19,305 nt of DNA, from assembly GCA_002343545.1 (NCBI GenBank), contig DDRA01000110.1:1-19305 (forward strand), read 5' to 3'. The DNA is from Bacteriovoracaceae bacterium UBA2428. GTDB taxonomy: Bacteria; Bdellovibrionota; UBA2428. Shown piece after piece: positions 1-7,358 of the stretch. Both the position numbers and the translations under genes were made by a program. Below the pieces are notes generated by a model. It had not been told where the DNA came from. It searched no databases and was given only the letters and a program-made list of their open reading frames with translations. Numbering within the stretch: the first letter of the stretch is position 1; each line of letters starts with the position of its first letter.

Positions 1-391
1 CCTTGAGGGTTGATCCCGTGGAAGGATCTCGCACTTCGCCCTTACGGGCGTACAGAAGTCGGACGAAGTCGTAGATCGTCGTGACGGTTCCGACCGTCGA
101 ACGTGGATGCGTGGAAACGGTCTTCTGCTCGATTGAGATCGCGGGAGAAAGCCCGTCGATGAAATCGACTTCGGGTTTGCTAAGTTGTTCCAAAAACTGG
201 CGGGCGTAAGCGGATAGGCTCTCGATGTAGCGGCGTTGGCCTTCGGCGAAAATCGTGTCGAAAGCCAGGGAAGACTTGCCGGAGCCCGAAGGGCCCGTGA
301 TGACGACCAGTTTCTGACCCGGGATCTTCAAGGAAATATTCTTGAGATTGTTCTCCCGGGCACCACGAACAATGATCGCTTCACTCTCCAT
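1..391 (-). CDS. uvrA: UvrA, excinuclease ABC subunit A (N-terminal part only)
   Basis: UvrA is the damage-recognising ATPase of nucleotide excision repair. It loads UvrB at lesions and is recruited by Mfd at stalled RNA polymerase. The visible 130 residues match the family's N-terminus: a start like [17 protein letters not shown], a Walker A motif GPSGSGKS at about residues 33-40, then [19 protein letters not shown] and the [11 protein letters not shown] and HPRSTVGT signatures. The reading frame stays open to window base 1, so the gene is cut by the window edge and is not shown to be broken. The ATG at 391 lies 18 bases after the stop of the phosphomannomutase gene, with a weak purine-rich GAGAAA upstream, suggesting co-transcription. 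After the LLYARKGE segment I do not see the CP-x-C residues often found in UvrA proteins. That is a small deviation I cannot judge from a fragment. Confidence 0.97.
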   Translation of the reverse strand, partial: MESEAIIVRGARENNLKNISLKIPGQKLVVITGPSGSGKSSLAFDTIFAEGQRRYIESLSAYARQFLEQLSKPEVDFIDGLSPAISIEQKTVSTHPRSTVGTVTTIYDFVRLLYARKGEVRDPSTGSTLK

Positions 392-409
392 CTGGTTTCT
401 CGTCGACGG

Positions 410-1801
410 CTACGGCACCGAAATCGTCGAATCGATGTCCTTGAGGATCGTCGCGAAAGAATCGCGGATTTTCTTGAGGTTCGCCGCGTTGCCGGCTTCG
501 AAGCGAAGCACGAGAACGGGTTGGGTATTGGAGGCGCGCAAGAGCCCCCATCCGTCGAGCATCTTGATGCGGGCTCCGTCGATGTCGTTGACCGCCGTCG
601 AACCGAAGTCTTTCTTTGCCCGTTCGGTAAACCTTTTGACGACATCGAACTTCTTGTCGTCGGCGCAGTCGACCCGGATCTCGGGCGTGTTCACCATCGA
701 GGGAAGGCTGTCCATGAACTCGTCCAAGGTCTCGTCGCGGAAGCGAAGGCCTTCGATAAGGCGGGCGCCGGCGTAAATTGCGTCGTCGAACCCGAAGTAA
801 CGGTGGGAGAAGAACATGTGGCCCGACATCTCGCCGGCCAAGGCCCCCTTTGTTTCCTTGAGTTTGGCTTTGATGAGGCTGTGGCCCGTCTTCCAGAGCA
901 CCGGGTTGGCTCCCCACTTCGCGAGGACGTCGTAGAGAACCTGGCTGCTCTTGACCTCGGAGATGATCGTCGCGCCGGGCTGGTCGGCGAGAATGTCCCG
1001 CGCGAAGTAGAGGACGAGATGATCGCCGTAGAGGATCTTGCCTTGCGCGGTCACGGCACCGATTCGGTCGCCGTCGCCGTCGAATCCAATGCCGAGATCG
1101 GCGCCGACTTCGCGGACCTTCGCGATGAGGTGAGTGAGGTTCTTGGCGACCGTCGGGTCGGGATGATGGTTCGGGAAGCGACCATCGGGCTCGCAGAAGA
1201 TCGGAACGACATCGCAGCCGATGGCTTCGTAGCTCGCGATCGCGAGCTCGCCGGCGGCACCGTTTCCGGCGTCGATCACGACCTTCAGGCGTCTACCCGG
1301 ACGAATGTTGTTTCGAATGAAGCGGATATAGTCTTCGCTTCGGCGCAGTTCGATGAAGTCCGTATCCATCTTGGCCGGAGCCTCGGAGACGCCCGCGAGA
1401 ACTTCGTCTTGAAAACTTCGGATATCGTCGCCGAAAAGGGTTTTACCCGCGACGACCATCTTGAATCCGTTGTACTCGGCGGGGTTGTGGGAGCCCGTCA
1501 CCATGATTCCGGTCTTGGTGGCGAAAGGCGGAGCTTCCACCGTCGCGGCGAAATAAGTCAGCGGCGTGGGGCCGGGCTCAAGCAGACGCACATCGAGTCC
1601 GGCGGCCCGCAGCCCCGTTCCGAGCGCCCGCGCCAAACGAGGAGACGATACGCGAACGTCTTGGCCGACGTAGGCGTTTATCTCGCCTTTCTCCTTGGCC
1701 CGTTTGCCCAGCAAGCGCCCGAGGGCCCAGCAAAAAGGATCGGTGAGTTCCTGGTCGGCGAGACCACGGATGTCGTATTCGCGAAAGACGCTTGGATTCA
1801 T
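410..1801 (-). CDS. manB: Phosphomannomutase/phosphoglucomutase (AlgC/ManB type)
   Basis: This is a cytoplasmic alpha-D-phosphohexomutase that interconverts hexose 6-phosphates and 1-phosphates for nucleotide-sugar and envelope polysaccharide synthesis. All four family landmarks are visible in the 463 residues. They are the active-site loop TGSHNP (102-107, phosphoserine Ser104), the metal-binding loop DGDGDR (241-246), the sugar-binding GEMSGH (323-328) and the C-terminal phosphate-binding loop RASNTQP (422-428). Length and motif positions fit Pseudomonas AlgC closely, which supports a bifunctional PMM/PGM over a strict phosphoglucosamine mutase. I chose the ATG at 1801; an in-frame TTG two codons earlier (1807) would overlap the stop of the preceding gene. 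The ATG follows that stop (TGA, 1806-1804) by 2 bases, with AAGG about 10 bases upstream, so translation is probably coupled to the SurA-like gene. Substrate preference (mannose or glucose) cannot be read from sequence. Confidence 0.95.
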   Translation of the reverse strand: MNPSVFREYDIRGLADQELTDPFCWALGRLLGKRAKEKGEINAYVGQDVRVSSPRLARALGTGLRAAGLDVRLLEPGPTPLTYFAATVEAPPFATKTGIMVTGSHNPAEYNGFKMVVAGKTLFGDDIRSFQDEVLAGVSEAPAKMDTDFIELRRSEDYIRFIRNNIRPGRRLKVVIDAGNGAAGELAIASYEAIGCDVVPIFCEPDGRFPNHHPDPTVAKNLTHLIAKVREVGADLGIGFDGDGDRIGAVTAQGKILYGDHLVLYFARDILADQPGATIISEVKSSQVLYDVLAKWGANPVLWKTGHSLIKAKLKETKGALAGEMSGHMFFSHRYFGFDDAIYAGARLIEGLRFRDETLDEFMDSLPSMVNTPEIRVDCADDKKFDVVKRFTERAKKDFGSTAVNDIDGARIKMLDGWGLLRASNTQPVLVLRFEAGNAANLKKIRDSFATILKDIDSTISVP

Positions 1802-1803
1802 GA

Positions 1804-2682
1804 TCAACCCTTCGTTTCGACGTTGATGATGATCTGCATCTCGCGTCGTTTCTGCTCAAGCCAATAGTTGAAGCGACTCTCGAAGTCCTTGGCCTGCGCG
1901 GCCGAGTTCAATTCGTTTCGCATGCGCTGAAATTCTTCTTCCGAACCTTTGCGGACTTCTTCCACGACGAACACCTGGGTTTGTTTGCCGGACTTGATCG
2001 GGCCCAAGGCTTCTCCGGCGACGGACTTCTGGGCGGCTTCGACGAGGCGTTCGTCGAGGGAGGCCGCCGCGACCCAGCCGATTTCGTTGGCGTGAAGCGG
2101 GGCTTTGAGTTTCGCGGCATCCACGTTCTTGCGGAGCCCAAGCTTCTTGAGTTCGGCTTCGGGTCCCGTCACGAGCCAAAGCTTGAGTTCCTTCGGGGCT
2201 TTTTGCTCGTAAAGCGCGCGGGTTTCCTGTTCGGTCACGCCGCCGCCGCGGCGAAGCTCGCGCTCGAAGATGTTCCGCCGCTCGATTTGGGAGCGGAGGC
2301 TTCGGCGGTAGGCCGCCGGCGAAATGTTTTCGCGCTCGAGTTGATCTTCCAATTGGCTCTTCGAGAGCCGGTTCTGTTTGGCGATGTCGTCGACCTGTTT
2401 TTCGACGTCCGCGTCCGAAACGACGAGATCGAGATCACGCAGGGCTTGCTTGATGATTTTTTCTTCGATCAAACGATTCAAAAGATCCCGGTCGCTCATC
2501 TTCGCGGCATCGATCTTCAAGATCGAGGCGAGCGCTTGGCTCGAGGCGACTTCTTTCCGCAGCCCCAGGATATCGGATTGCAGGATCGGCTCTTCTCCGA
2601 CGACGGCCGACACCCGATCGATGATCGCGGATCGTGCCGTCGTGGAAAGGACGAAAATCAGGAGGAAAAGAGACTTTTTCAC
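1804..2682 (-). CDS. SurA-like periplasmic chaperone with degenerate parvulin domain
   Basis: This is a probable periplasmic chaperone for outer-membrane proteins. Taking the GTG at 2682 as start gives 292 residues that open with a signal peptide (KK, then LFLLIFVLSTTARSA). Residues 20-145 resemble the SurA N-terminal domain: the opening IIDRVSAVVGEEPILQSDI, then LLNRLIEEKIIKQAL and a charged helical stretch. Residues about 163-246 look like a shortened parvulin domain. The second half survives (IGWV near 201-204, GEALGPIKSGKQTQVFVVEEV). The first half, which usually has a His-Ile-Leu motif and an F-x-x-x-A-x-x-x-S segment, is replaced by ELKLWLVTGP. At 292 residues it is much shorter than the two-parvulin SurA of E. 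coli (about 430). A TTG at 2718 in the same frame would add 12 residues before the signal peptide and seems less likely. No strong ribosome-binding site precedes the GTG. Confidence 0.78.
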   Translation of the reverse strand: MKKSLFLLIFVLSTTARSAIIDRVSAVVGEEPILQSDILGLRKEVASSQALASILKIDAAKMSDRDLLNRLIEEKIIKQALRDLDLVVSDADVEKQVDDIAKQNRLSKSQLEDQLERENISPAAYRRSLRSQIERRNIFERELRRGGGVTEQETRALYEQKAPKELKLWLVTGPEAELKKLGLRKNVDAAKLKAPLHANEIGWVAAASLDERLVEAAQKSVAGEALGPIKSGKQTQVFVVEEVRKGSEEEFQRMRNELNSAAQAKDFESRFNYWLEQKRREMQIIINVETKG

Positions 2683-2685
2683 AGA

Positions 2686-2735
2686 GGGAGTTCTAGCAGG
2701 ATGACTGCCAACTCCCAAGCTGGGAACGGGGAGTT
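2686..2735 (-). promoter_or_regulatory. Three-element alternative hairpin before the SurA-like gene
   Basis: Reading the transcript (minus strand), AACTCCC occurs at 2735-2729, its complement GGGAGTT at 2716-2710, and AACTCCC again at 2692-2686. The middle copy can pair with the first (7 bp, 12-base loop) or with the third (7 bp). The second option gains an inner 4-bp stem GCAG/CTGC (2708-2705 with 2699-2696) around a 5-base loop. The first option starts inside the stop codon of the parvulin gene. The second ends 3 bases before the GTG start of the SurA-like gene. No U-tract follows either stem, so a simple intrinsic terminator is unlikely. Control of translation initiation or RNA processing is more plausible, but this is inference. 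Confidence 0.45.
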
Positions 2736-3631
2736 TACTTCAGGAGATCTTGGTTGATGGCCACTTTGGCCTTCGACTGGAGACCTTCGAAGTACTCGTT
2801 GTACAGCCCCTGGCCCTTGTTCTCGCGGAGCGTCCGGATGATGAAGTCTTTGTAACCGGGGTCGATCTCGGAATAAGGGCGGCGACCCGTCAGCTTGATG
2901 ATGTGCAGTCCGTAGGGGGTTTCGACAAGGGGGCTCAGATCCCCGACGTTTTTGAGCTGGAGGGCGGCGTCGTAGTACTCGGGAAGGAGTTTTTGGCGAG
3001 CGCCCCAGTCGACGTCGCCTCCGGTGCGGGCGGTCGGGCCTTCGGAGTACTGGCGAGCGAAGTCTTCGAAGCTCTTTTTGGCGCCTTTGACTTCCGTCAG
3101 CACTTTATCGGCGCGGGTCCGGAGCTCTTTCCCTTCGGCTTCCGTCATGCCGGGTTTGCTCAGGAAGAGGATGTGGCTCGTCCGGACGAGGGGATTAGCT
3201 TCGTAGTACTTCTTGACGTCGGCTTCCGAGATGTCGATCGCGTCGATCTTGGGCTGAAGGTTACGACGGATAAGGGCTTGGTAGAGCAAGATGTCGAACT
3301 GCTCACGAAGGGCGGCGTCTTGATGGAGCTTGAGTCGGCGCGCTTCCTGGGTGGCGAGCTCGAAGTAGATGATGTTTTTCAGAACTTCGGGCTTGGGCGG
3401 GGATTTGCCCGGGACGAGCTGAGCGTTCTGATCGTATCGGCGATTGAACTCCTCAATCGTGATGTCGCGGTCGTTGATACGAGCCAAGATGTTCTTGGGC
3501 AAAGCGGGTTTGGCGGCGGGCTTCGCGGCCGTCGTCGGGGCCGGCGTCGTCGTGGGAGCCGTTTCTTGGGCGACCGCCGAGAACGCGAAAACGCCAAGGG
3601 CGCAAAGAGAAAGACGCGCAAACTGATACAT
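2735..3631 (-). CDS. Periplasmic parvulin-type peptidyl-prolyl isomerase (PpiC/PrsA-like)
   Basis: This is an exported foldase that should catalyse cis-trans isomerisation of prolyl bonds in periplasmic proteins. Residues 1-21 form a signal peptide ending in a plausible AVA|Q cleavage site. Residues 22-45 are a Pro/Thr/Ala-rich flexible linker. Residues 46-145 form a helical SurA/PrsA-like N-terminal module. A complete parvulin domain spans about 150-250, with TSHILF (151-156), FEDFARQYSEGP (188-199), GGDVDWG (204-210) and the terminal YGLHIIKLTGR (240-250). The 298-residue length fits single-domain exported PPIases. The ATG at 3631 has a strong Shine-Dalgarno GGAGGGG (3642-3636) 4 bases upstream, which fixes the start. 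The 81 bases to mfd (3632-3712) contain an AT-rich patch but no promoter I can defend. The intact domain contrasts with the degenerate one in the next gene. Confidence 0.9.
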   Translation of the reverse strand: MYQFARLSLCALGVFAFSAVAQETAPTTTPAPTTAAKPAAKPALPKNILARINDRDITIEEFNRRYDQNAQLVPGKSPPKPEVLKNIIYFELATQEARRLKLHQDAALREQFDILLYQALIRRNLQPKIDAIDISEADVKKYYEANPLVRTSHILFLSKPGMTEAEGKELRTRADKVLTEVKGAKKSFEDFARQYSEGPTARTGGDVDWGARQKLLPEYYDAALQLKNVGDLSPLVETPYGLHIIKLTGRRPYSEIDPGYKDFIIRTLRENKGQGLYNEYFEGLQSKAKVAINQDLLK

Positions 3632-3712
3632 GTAACCCCTCCGAGAAGGCCCAACGGGCGAAAGCCGAAGCGAAACCTCTCAATTAAATGTAACAGACCG
3701 AACTTAAAGGCG

Positions 3713-6700
3713 CTACTCGACCCAAGACTCCAGAAGCGCCAAGGCTCCCTCGATGCTTTGCGTTATGTGGAGCTGGGATTTGTCCGAGGCTTGGGGGCGC
3801 TTGAGGAGGAGTCGACCGTCGGGAATGAGTTGGAAGTGGGCCGGGTATCTCTTGATGCTCTCGATGAGTTTCGTCGTGCTGATCGGCGTGGAAGGATCGA
3901 AGGTCACGCTGAAGCCGATCGCGCTCGCGGAAAGACTCCGAATCCGAAGCCGGCGTAATTGGCACTTCACGCGCATCGAGGCCGCCAAGTTCTTGACGCT
4001 TTCGGGTGGAGGCCCGAAGCGATCCGCCATCTCGGCCTCGAGCTTGCCGACCTCGTCTTCGTTCTCGGCGCCCGCCAGTCTCCGGTAGAAGTTCAGCCGC
4101 AGCCCGATCTCGGGAACGTAGTGAACGGGGATCGTCGAATCGATGCCGAGCTTCACTTCGGGATCGATGGGGGTCTCGACGGGCTCTCCCTTCAAGTCGG
4201 CCAAGCATTCCTGAAGAAGCTCGATATAAGCGTCGTAACCGATGGCGCCGATCTGTCCGCTTTGCGAGCGACCCAGCAAATCCCCGGCCCCTCGGATCTC
4301 CAGATCGTGGGAGGCGATGTGGAAGCCCGATCCGAGCTCTTGGTAGGTCTCCAAGACGCTCAAGCGTTCTTCGGCATCGTTGCTGATCGTGCCCTGCTCG
4401 GGCACCAGAAAATAGGCGTGCGCACGCTGGTTGGATCGCCCGACCCGGCCGCGCATTTGGTAGAGCTGCGAGAGCCCGAAAGTATCCGCCCGATCGACGA
4501 TCAGGGTGTTCGCGTTGGGAACGTCGAGACCGGACTCGATGATCGAGGTCGCCAACAAGACTTGGATCTTGCCCTCGTAGAACTCGACCATCCTCGATTC
4601 GATTTCATCCTCGTTCATTTGCCCGTGGACGAAGCCGATCGCGATCTTGGGGGCGAGGCGTTTGAGGAGTTCGAGCTCGCGTTGGATCGTTTGGACGCGG
4701 TTATGCACGTAGAAGACTTGCCCGCCACGCGCGATCTCCGCCTCGATGGCTTCCTGGATGAGACCTTCTTTCTTGCGGGAGACATGCGTTCGAACGCTCA
4801 GGCGATCGGTCGGCGGCGTCGAAATGAGGGAGATGTCCTTGATTCCGGACATCGCCATGTTGAGCGTGCGCGGGATCGGCGTCGCGGTCATGGAGAGCAC
4901 GTGTACGTCCGTCTTGAGACGCTTGAGCTTTTCCTTGTGCGAAACCCCGAACTTTTGCTCTTCGTCGATGACGACCAGGCCGAGTTTCTTGAAGGCGACT
5001 TCCTGGCCCAAGAGCTTGTGCGTGCCGACCGCGACGTGCACGGTGCCCTCGCGGATCCCGCCGATGGCGTCGCGGTTTTCCTTCGTCGTCTTGAAGCGGG
5101 ACAATCCCGCGACGCGGAACCCGAAAGGCTCGAGCCGTCGTCGAAACGTCGTCTCGTGTTGGGCCGCGAGAATCGTGGTCGGCACCAGGATCGCGACTTG
5201 GAACCCACTCGCGACCGCGGCGTGCGCCGCCCGGATCGCGACCTCGGTTTTGCCGTAACCGACGTCGCCGCAAACAAGGCGATCCATGGGTTTGGGGCCT
5301 TGGAGATCTTTCAGGACGAACTCGATCGACTTGGCTTGGTCGTCGGTCTCGGCGTACGGGAACGTGGCCGCGAACCGTTCGACCTCCGCGCTTCCGGGGT
5401 GAAGCTCCGGACCGCGCGCGAGTTCCCGGAGCGAGTAGAGATGAAGGAGCTCGCCGGCCAACGACACGAGCTCACGCTTGACCTTGGATTTCTTCGTTTC
5501 CCAGGTCGCGCCGCCCAGCTTATCGAGGCCGGACTCTTGCGCTCCCGAGAATTTCTGGAGCGTGTTCAGTCGCGTGACGGGAACGAGAAGTTTGCTCCCG
5601 TCGCGATACTCGATCTCGACGAGCTCCGACGGGAAGCCGCCGAAGTCGACGATTTTGAGTCCCAGGTAACGCCCGATGCCGTGCTCTTTGTGCACGACCA
5701 GGTCGTTGATCTTGAGGTCCATGAGCGAAACGTCGCCCGTGAAGCTGCGCTGGGAACGGGTCGGGGTCTTTTTGCGTTTGCTGCCAAGAATCTGCTCGTC
5801 GAGAAGAAACGCGACCCCGAGCTCGCGATCGATGAATCCGTCGTTCAACGTTCCCACCAGGCCGACGATCGGATCCGTGCTTTCGAGCGCCGATTCGACC
5901 GACTCAAAGATCCGGAAGCGGATCTCGTAGGCGGACAGCAGAAACTGCAGGCGTTCGATTTGGGAAACCGTGGGGGCGACGAAGAAGGCGCGGATGCCTT
6001 CGTGGGACCACGCGCCGATCTCGTCGGCGAGGATACGGAGGGGTTCTTCGGAGCGGCTTCCGCGTTCGGCCGCGAGGCGGGAGGCGAAGACATCTAGTGA
6101 GGCGATCGAGGTCGTCTCCGATTGGGTCGGCTCCGACTCAAGTCCGGTCGTGGCCCGAGAAGTCAGCCAAGTCGGAGAAGACAAGAGGGCGCGGTTCAGG
6201 TCGGTGCGGCTTTCCGCCGCGGGTCGGAGGAAGCGATCGGGCTTGGGGACCCACTCGCCTTCGAGGGCGGACTCCTCCAACCAGCGCTCGGACTGGCTTC
6301 GCGCGCGCAGGTACTCCGTCTCGACCGCCATCGGCTCCAAGACGAAGTCCGGCACCGGTAGCTGAAAGGAGCGCTCTCCTTCGGCCGAGATCATCTCCGC
6401 CCAGTAGTCGATCGTCGGAAAGAGACTACGCTGGGAAATACGCTCCAGGATGGCGTCGCGGTTCTCTCTCTCCCAATCCCACTCGTCGACCTGCTTACGC
6501 AGTTCGGAGCGAAATTTGGAGAGATCGGCTTCGGATTCGGGCCACAAGAACTCACGGGCCGGCGGAATCGTTAGGGACTTGAGATCGTCGACGCGTCGCT
6601 GCGAGTCCGGATGGAAGAGGCGAAGCGACTGGATTTCGTCATCGAAAAGTTCGATCCGGGCCGGAAACTCGTAGAGGGGACTGAAAACATCGAGGATGGA

Positions 6701-7186
6701 GCCCCGCGACGCGACTTGGCCTTCGCGTTCAACGAGGGACTCGGGCACATAGCCGATGCGAACGAGGTTCTCGAAGAGATCCGTTTTCGAAAGGGATTGG
6801 CCAATCTCCAGGCGCAGAGTTCGATCGGAGAAACGCCGGAAGTCGGGGAGATATTGGGTATAGGCCTCGGCCGAAGCGATCAAAAGCGACGAGCGTTCAA
6901 GGGATGGGCTGGCGAGGTGATGGATGGCCCGTATCCGATCCATGCGCCTTTGGAGGGAAGGACTGCGGTTACGGAGAAGGTCGGTTTCGAGGGCGGGAAG
7001 AAAAAAGACCTCGAGACCGGGGTCTAGGAAGCTAAGGTCGTCCCGCAAATTGAGGGCCGTGGCATTGTCGGGGGCCAAAAGAAGAGTGAGCCCGGGAACC
7101 TTCGCGTTTAGGGAGTCGCGAAGTTTCCAGGCGACCGAGGTGAGGTGAGGAAAACCCGACCAAAGTCGGCGTGTGGGCGGGGCCAA
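3713..7186 (-). CDS. mfd: Mfd, transcription-repair coupling factor
   Basis: Mfd is an ATP-dependent DNA translocase that removes RNA polymerase stalled at lesions and recruits UvrA. The 1157 residues are close to full family length, with domains in the expected order. A UvrB-like N-terminal region spans about 30-330. The RNA-polymerase-interaction domain is near 492-560 (NDLVVHKEHGIGRYLGL). RecG-like translocase motifs follow: Walker A GDVGYGKTE (640-648), DEEQKFGV (741-748), TATPIPRTL (767-775), FVHGQMNEDE (852-861), and SIIESGLDVPN with QMRGRVGRSNQRAHA (881-925). A C-terminal D7-like domain begins near 1005. The start is a TTG at 7186; there is no ATG or GTG in the early frame before the UvrB-like region. 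It is preceded by a weak GAG. The gene is divergent from the nuo cluster. uvrA lies four genes downstream on the same strand, so both ends of the run serve transcription-coupled repair. Confidence 0.97.
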   Translation of the reverse strand: MAPPTRRLWSGFPHLTSVAWKLRDSLNAKVPGLTLLLAPDNATALNLRDDLSFLDPGLEVFFLPALETDLLRNRSPSLQRRMDRIRAIHHLASPSLERSSLLIASAEAYTQYLPDFRRFSDRTLRLEIGQSLSKTDLFENLVRIGYVPESLVEREGQVASRGSILDVFSPLYEFPARIELFDDEIQSLRLFHPDSQRRVDDLKSLTIPPAREFLWPESEADLSKFRSELRKQVDEWDWERENRDAILERISQRSLFPTIDYWAEMISAEGERSFQLPVPDFVLEPMAVETEYLRARSQSERWLEESALEGEWVPKPDRFLRPAAESRTDLNRALLSSPTWLTSRATTGLESEPTQSETTSIASLDVFASRLAAERGSRSEEPLRILADEIGAWSHEGIRAFFVAPTVSQIERLQFLLSAYEIRFRIFESVESALESTDPIVGLVGTLNDGFIDRELGVAFLLDEQILGSKRKKTPTRSQRSFTGDVSLMDLKINDLVVHKEHGIGRYLGLKIVDFGGFPSELVEIEYRDGSKLLVPVTRLNTLQKFSGAQESGLDKLGGATWETKKSKVKRELVSLAGELLHLYSLRELARGPELHPGSAEVERFAATFPYAETDDQAKSIEFVLKDLQGPKPMDRLVCGDVGYGKTEVAIRAAHAAVASGFQVAILVPTTILAAQHETTFRRRLEPFGFRVAGLSRFKTTKENRDAIGGIREGTVHVAVGTHKLLGQEVAFKKLGLVVIDEEQKFGVSHKEKLKRLKTDVHVLSMTATPIPRTLNMAMSGIKDISLISTPPTDRLSVRTHVSRKKEGLIQEAIEAEIARGGQVFYVHNRVQTIQRELELLKRLAPKIAIGFVHGQMNEDEIESRMVEFYEGKIQVLLATSIIESGLDVPNANTLIVDRADTFGLSQLYQMRGRVGRSNQRAHAYFLVPEQGTISNDAEERLSVLETYQELGSGFHIASHDLEIRGAGDLLGRSQSGQIGAIGYDAYIELLQECLADLKGEPVETPIDPEVKLGIDSTIPVHYVPEIGLRLNFYRRLAGAENEDEVGKLEAEMADRFGPPPESVKNLAASMRVKCQLRRLRIRSLSASAIGFSVTFDPSTPISTTKLIESIKRYPAHFQLIPDGRLLLKRPQASDKSQLHITQSIEGALALLESWVE

Positions 7187-7201
7187 GTTTCTCAGGTTAT
7201 A
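7187..7201 (-). promoter_or_regulatory. Possible -10 element just upstream of mfd
   Basis: On the minus strand TATAAC (7201-7196) resembles a sigma70 -10 box. Only 9 bases separate it from the TTG at 7186, so a transcript would begin 2-3 bases before the start codon and be almost leaderless. No good -35 hexamer lies 16-18 bases upstream. This is a weak candidate and may be coincidental. Confidence 0.2.
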
Positions 7202-7211
7202 ACGAGAAGGT

Positions 7212-7240
7212 TTGGGATGAATTAATGCGTGGCGTAATTT
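7212..7240 (+). promoter_or_regulatory. Weak candidate promoter for the nuo cluster
   Basis: TTGGGA (7212-7217) and TAATTT (7235-7240) are separated by exactly 17 bases in the divergent mfd/nuo spacer. They match four and three positions of the sigma70 -35 and -10 consensus. The surrounding stretch 7221-7275 is visibly richer in A and T than the flanking genes, as expected near a promoter. No operator palindrome is obvious. Predicted transcripts would carry an untranslated leader of about 110 bases. Confidence 0.25.
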
Positions 7241-7301
7241 TGCGCTTCGTTAATGACTCGCCGAGTAAAATTCGGGGCCCTCGAGACTTGCTCCAAGAAA
7301 G

Positions 7302-7337
7302 TTTCGGCTGAGAATCTCGGCAGTTGTCGAGCCGAAA
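7302..7337 (+). promoter_or_regulatory. Hairpin in the untranslated leader of nuoA
   Basis: TTTCGGCT (7302-7309) and AGCCGAAA (7330-7337) form a perfect 8-bp inverted repeat with a 20-base loop. The loop contains CTCGGC, which could instead pair with GCTGAG on its left (GCTGAG/CTCGGC, one G-U pair, 3-base loop). It could also pair with part of GAGCCG on its right. The leader can therefore fold in more than one way. The stem is followed by AAAAAG, not a T-tract, so it is not a terminator on this strand. It lies 21 bases before the nuoA start. Confidence 0.4.
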
Positions 7338-7358
7338 AAGCATGGTAGAAACCGGGGG

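Noticed and set aside
236..1867. 543-codon open frame on the plus strand opposite uvrA and the phosphomannomutase gene
   Set aside because: It crosses two real minus-strand genes and their junction, has no domain features and shows mirror-strand composition.
2710..2735. Intrinsic terminator after the parvulin gene
   Set aside because: A 7-bp stem exists but no T-tract follows on the minus strand; alternative-pairing control seems a better reading.
2735..3631. The parvulin foldase as a PrsA-type lipoprotein
   Set aside because: The only N-terminal Cys (residue 10) is inside the hydrophobic core in LSLC, not in a lipobox; the cleavage site is AVA|Q.
3959..6097. 712-codon open frame on the plus strand opposite mfd
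   Set aside because: mfd on the minus strand has full motif support. The plus-strand product is rich in Arg, Asp and Leu with no recognisable domain, as expected from the mirror of a GC-biased gene.
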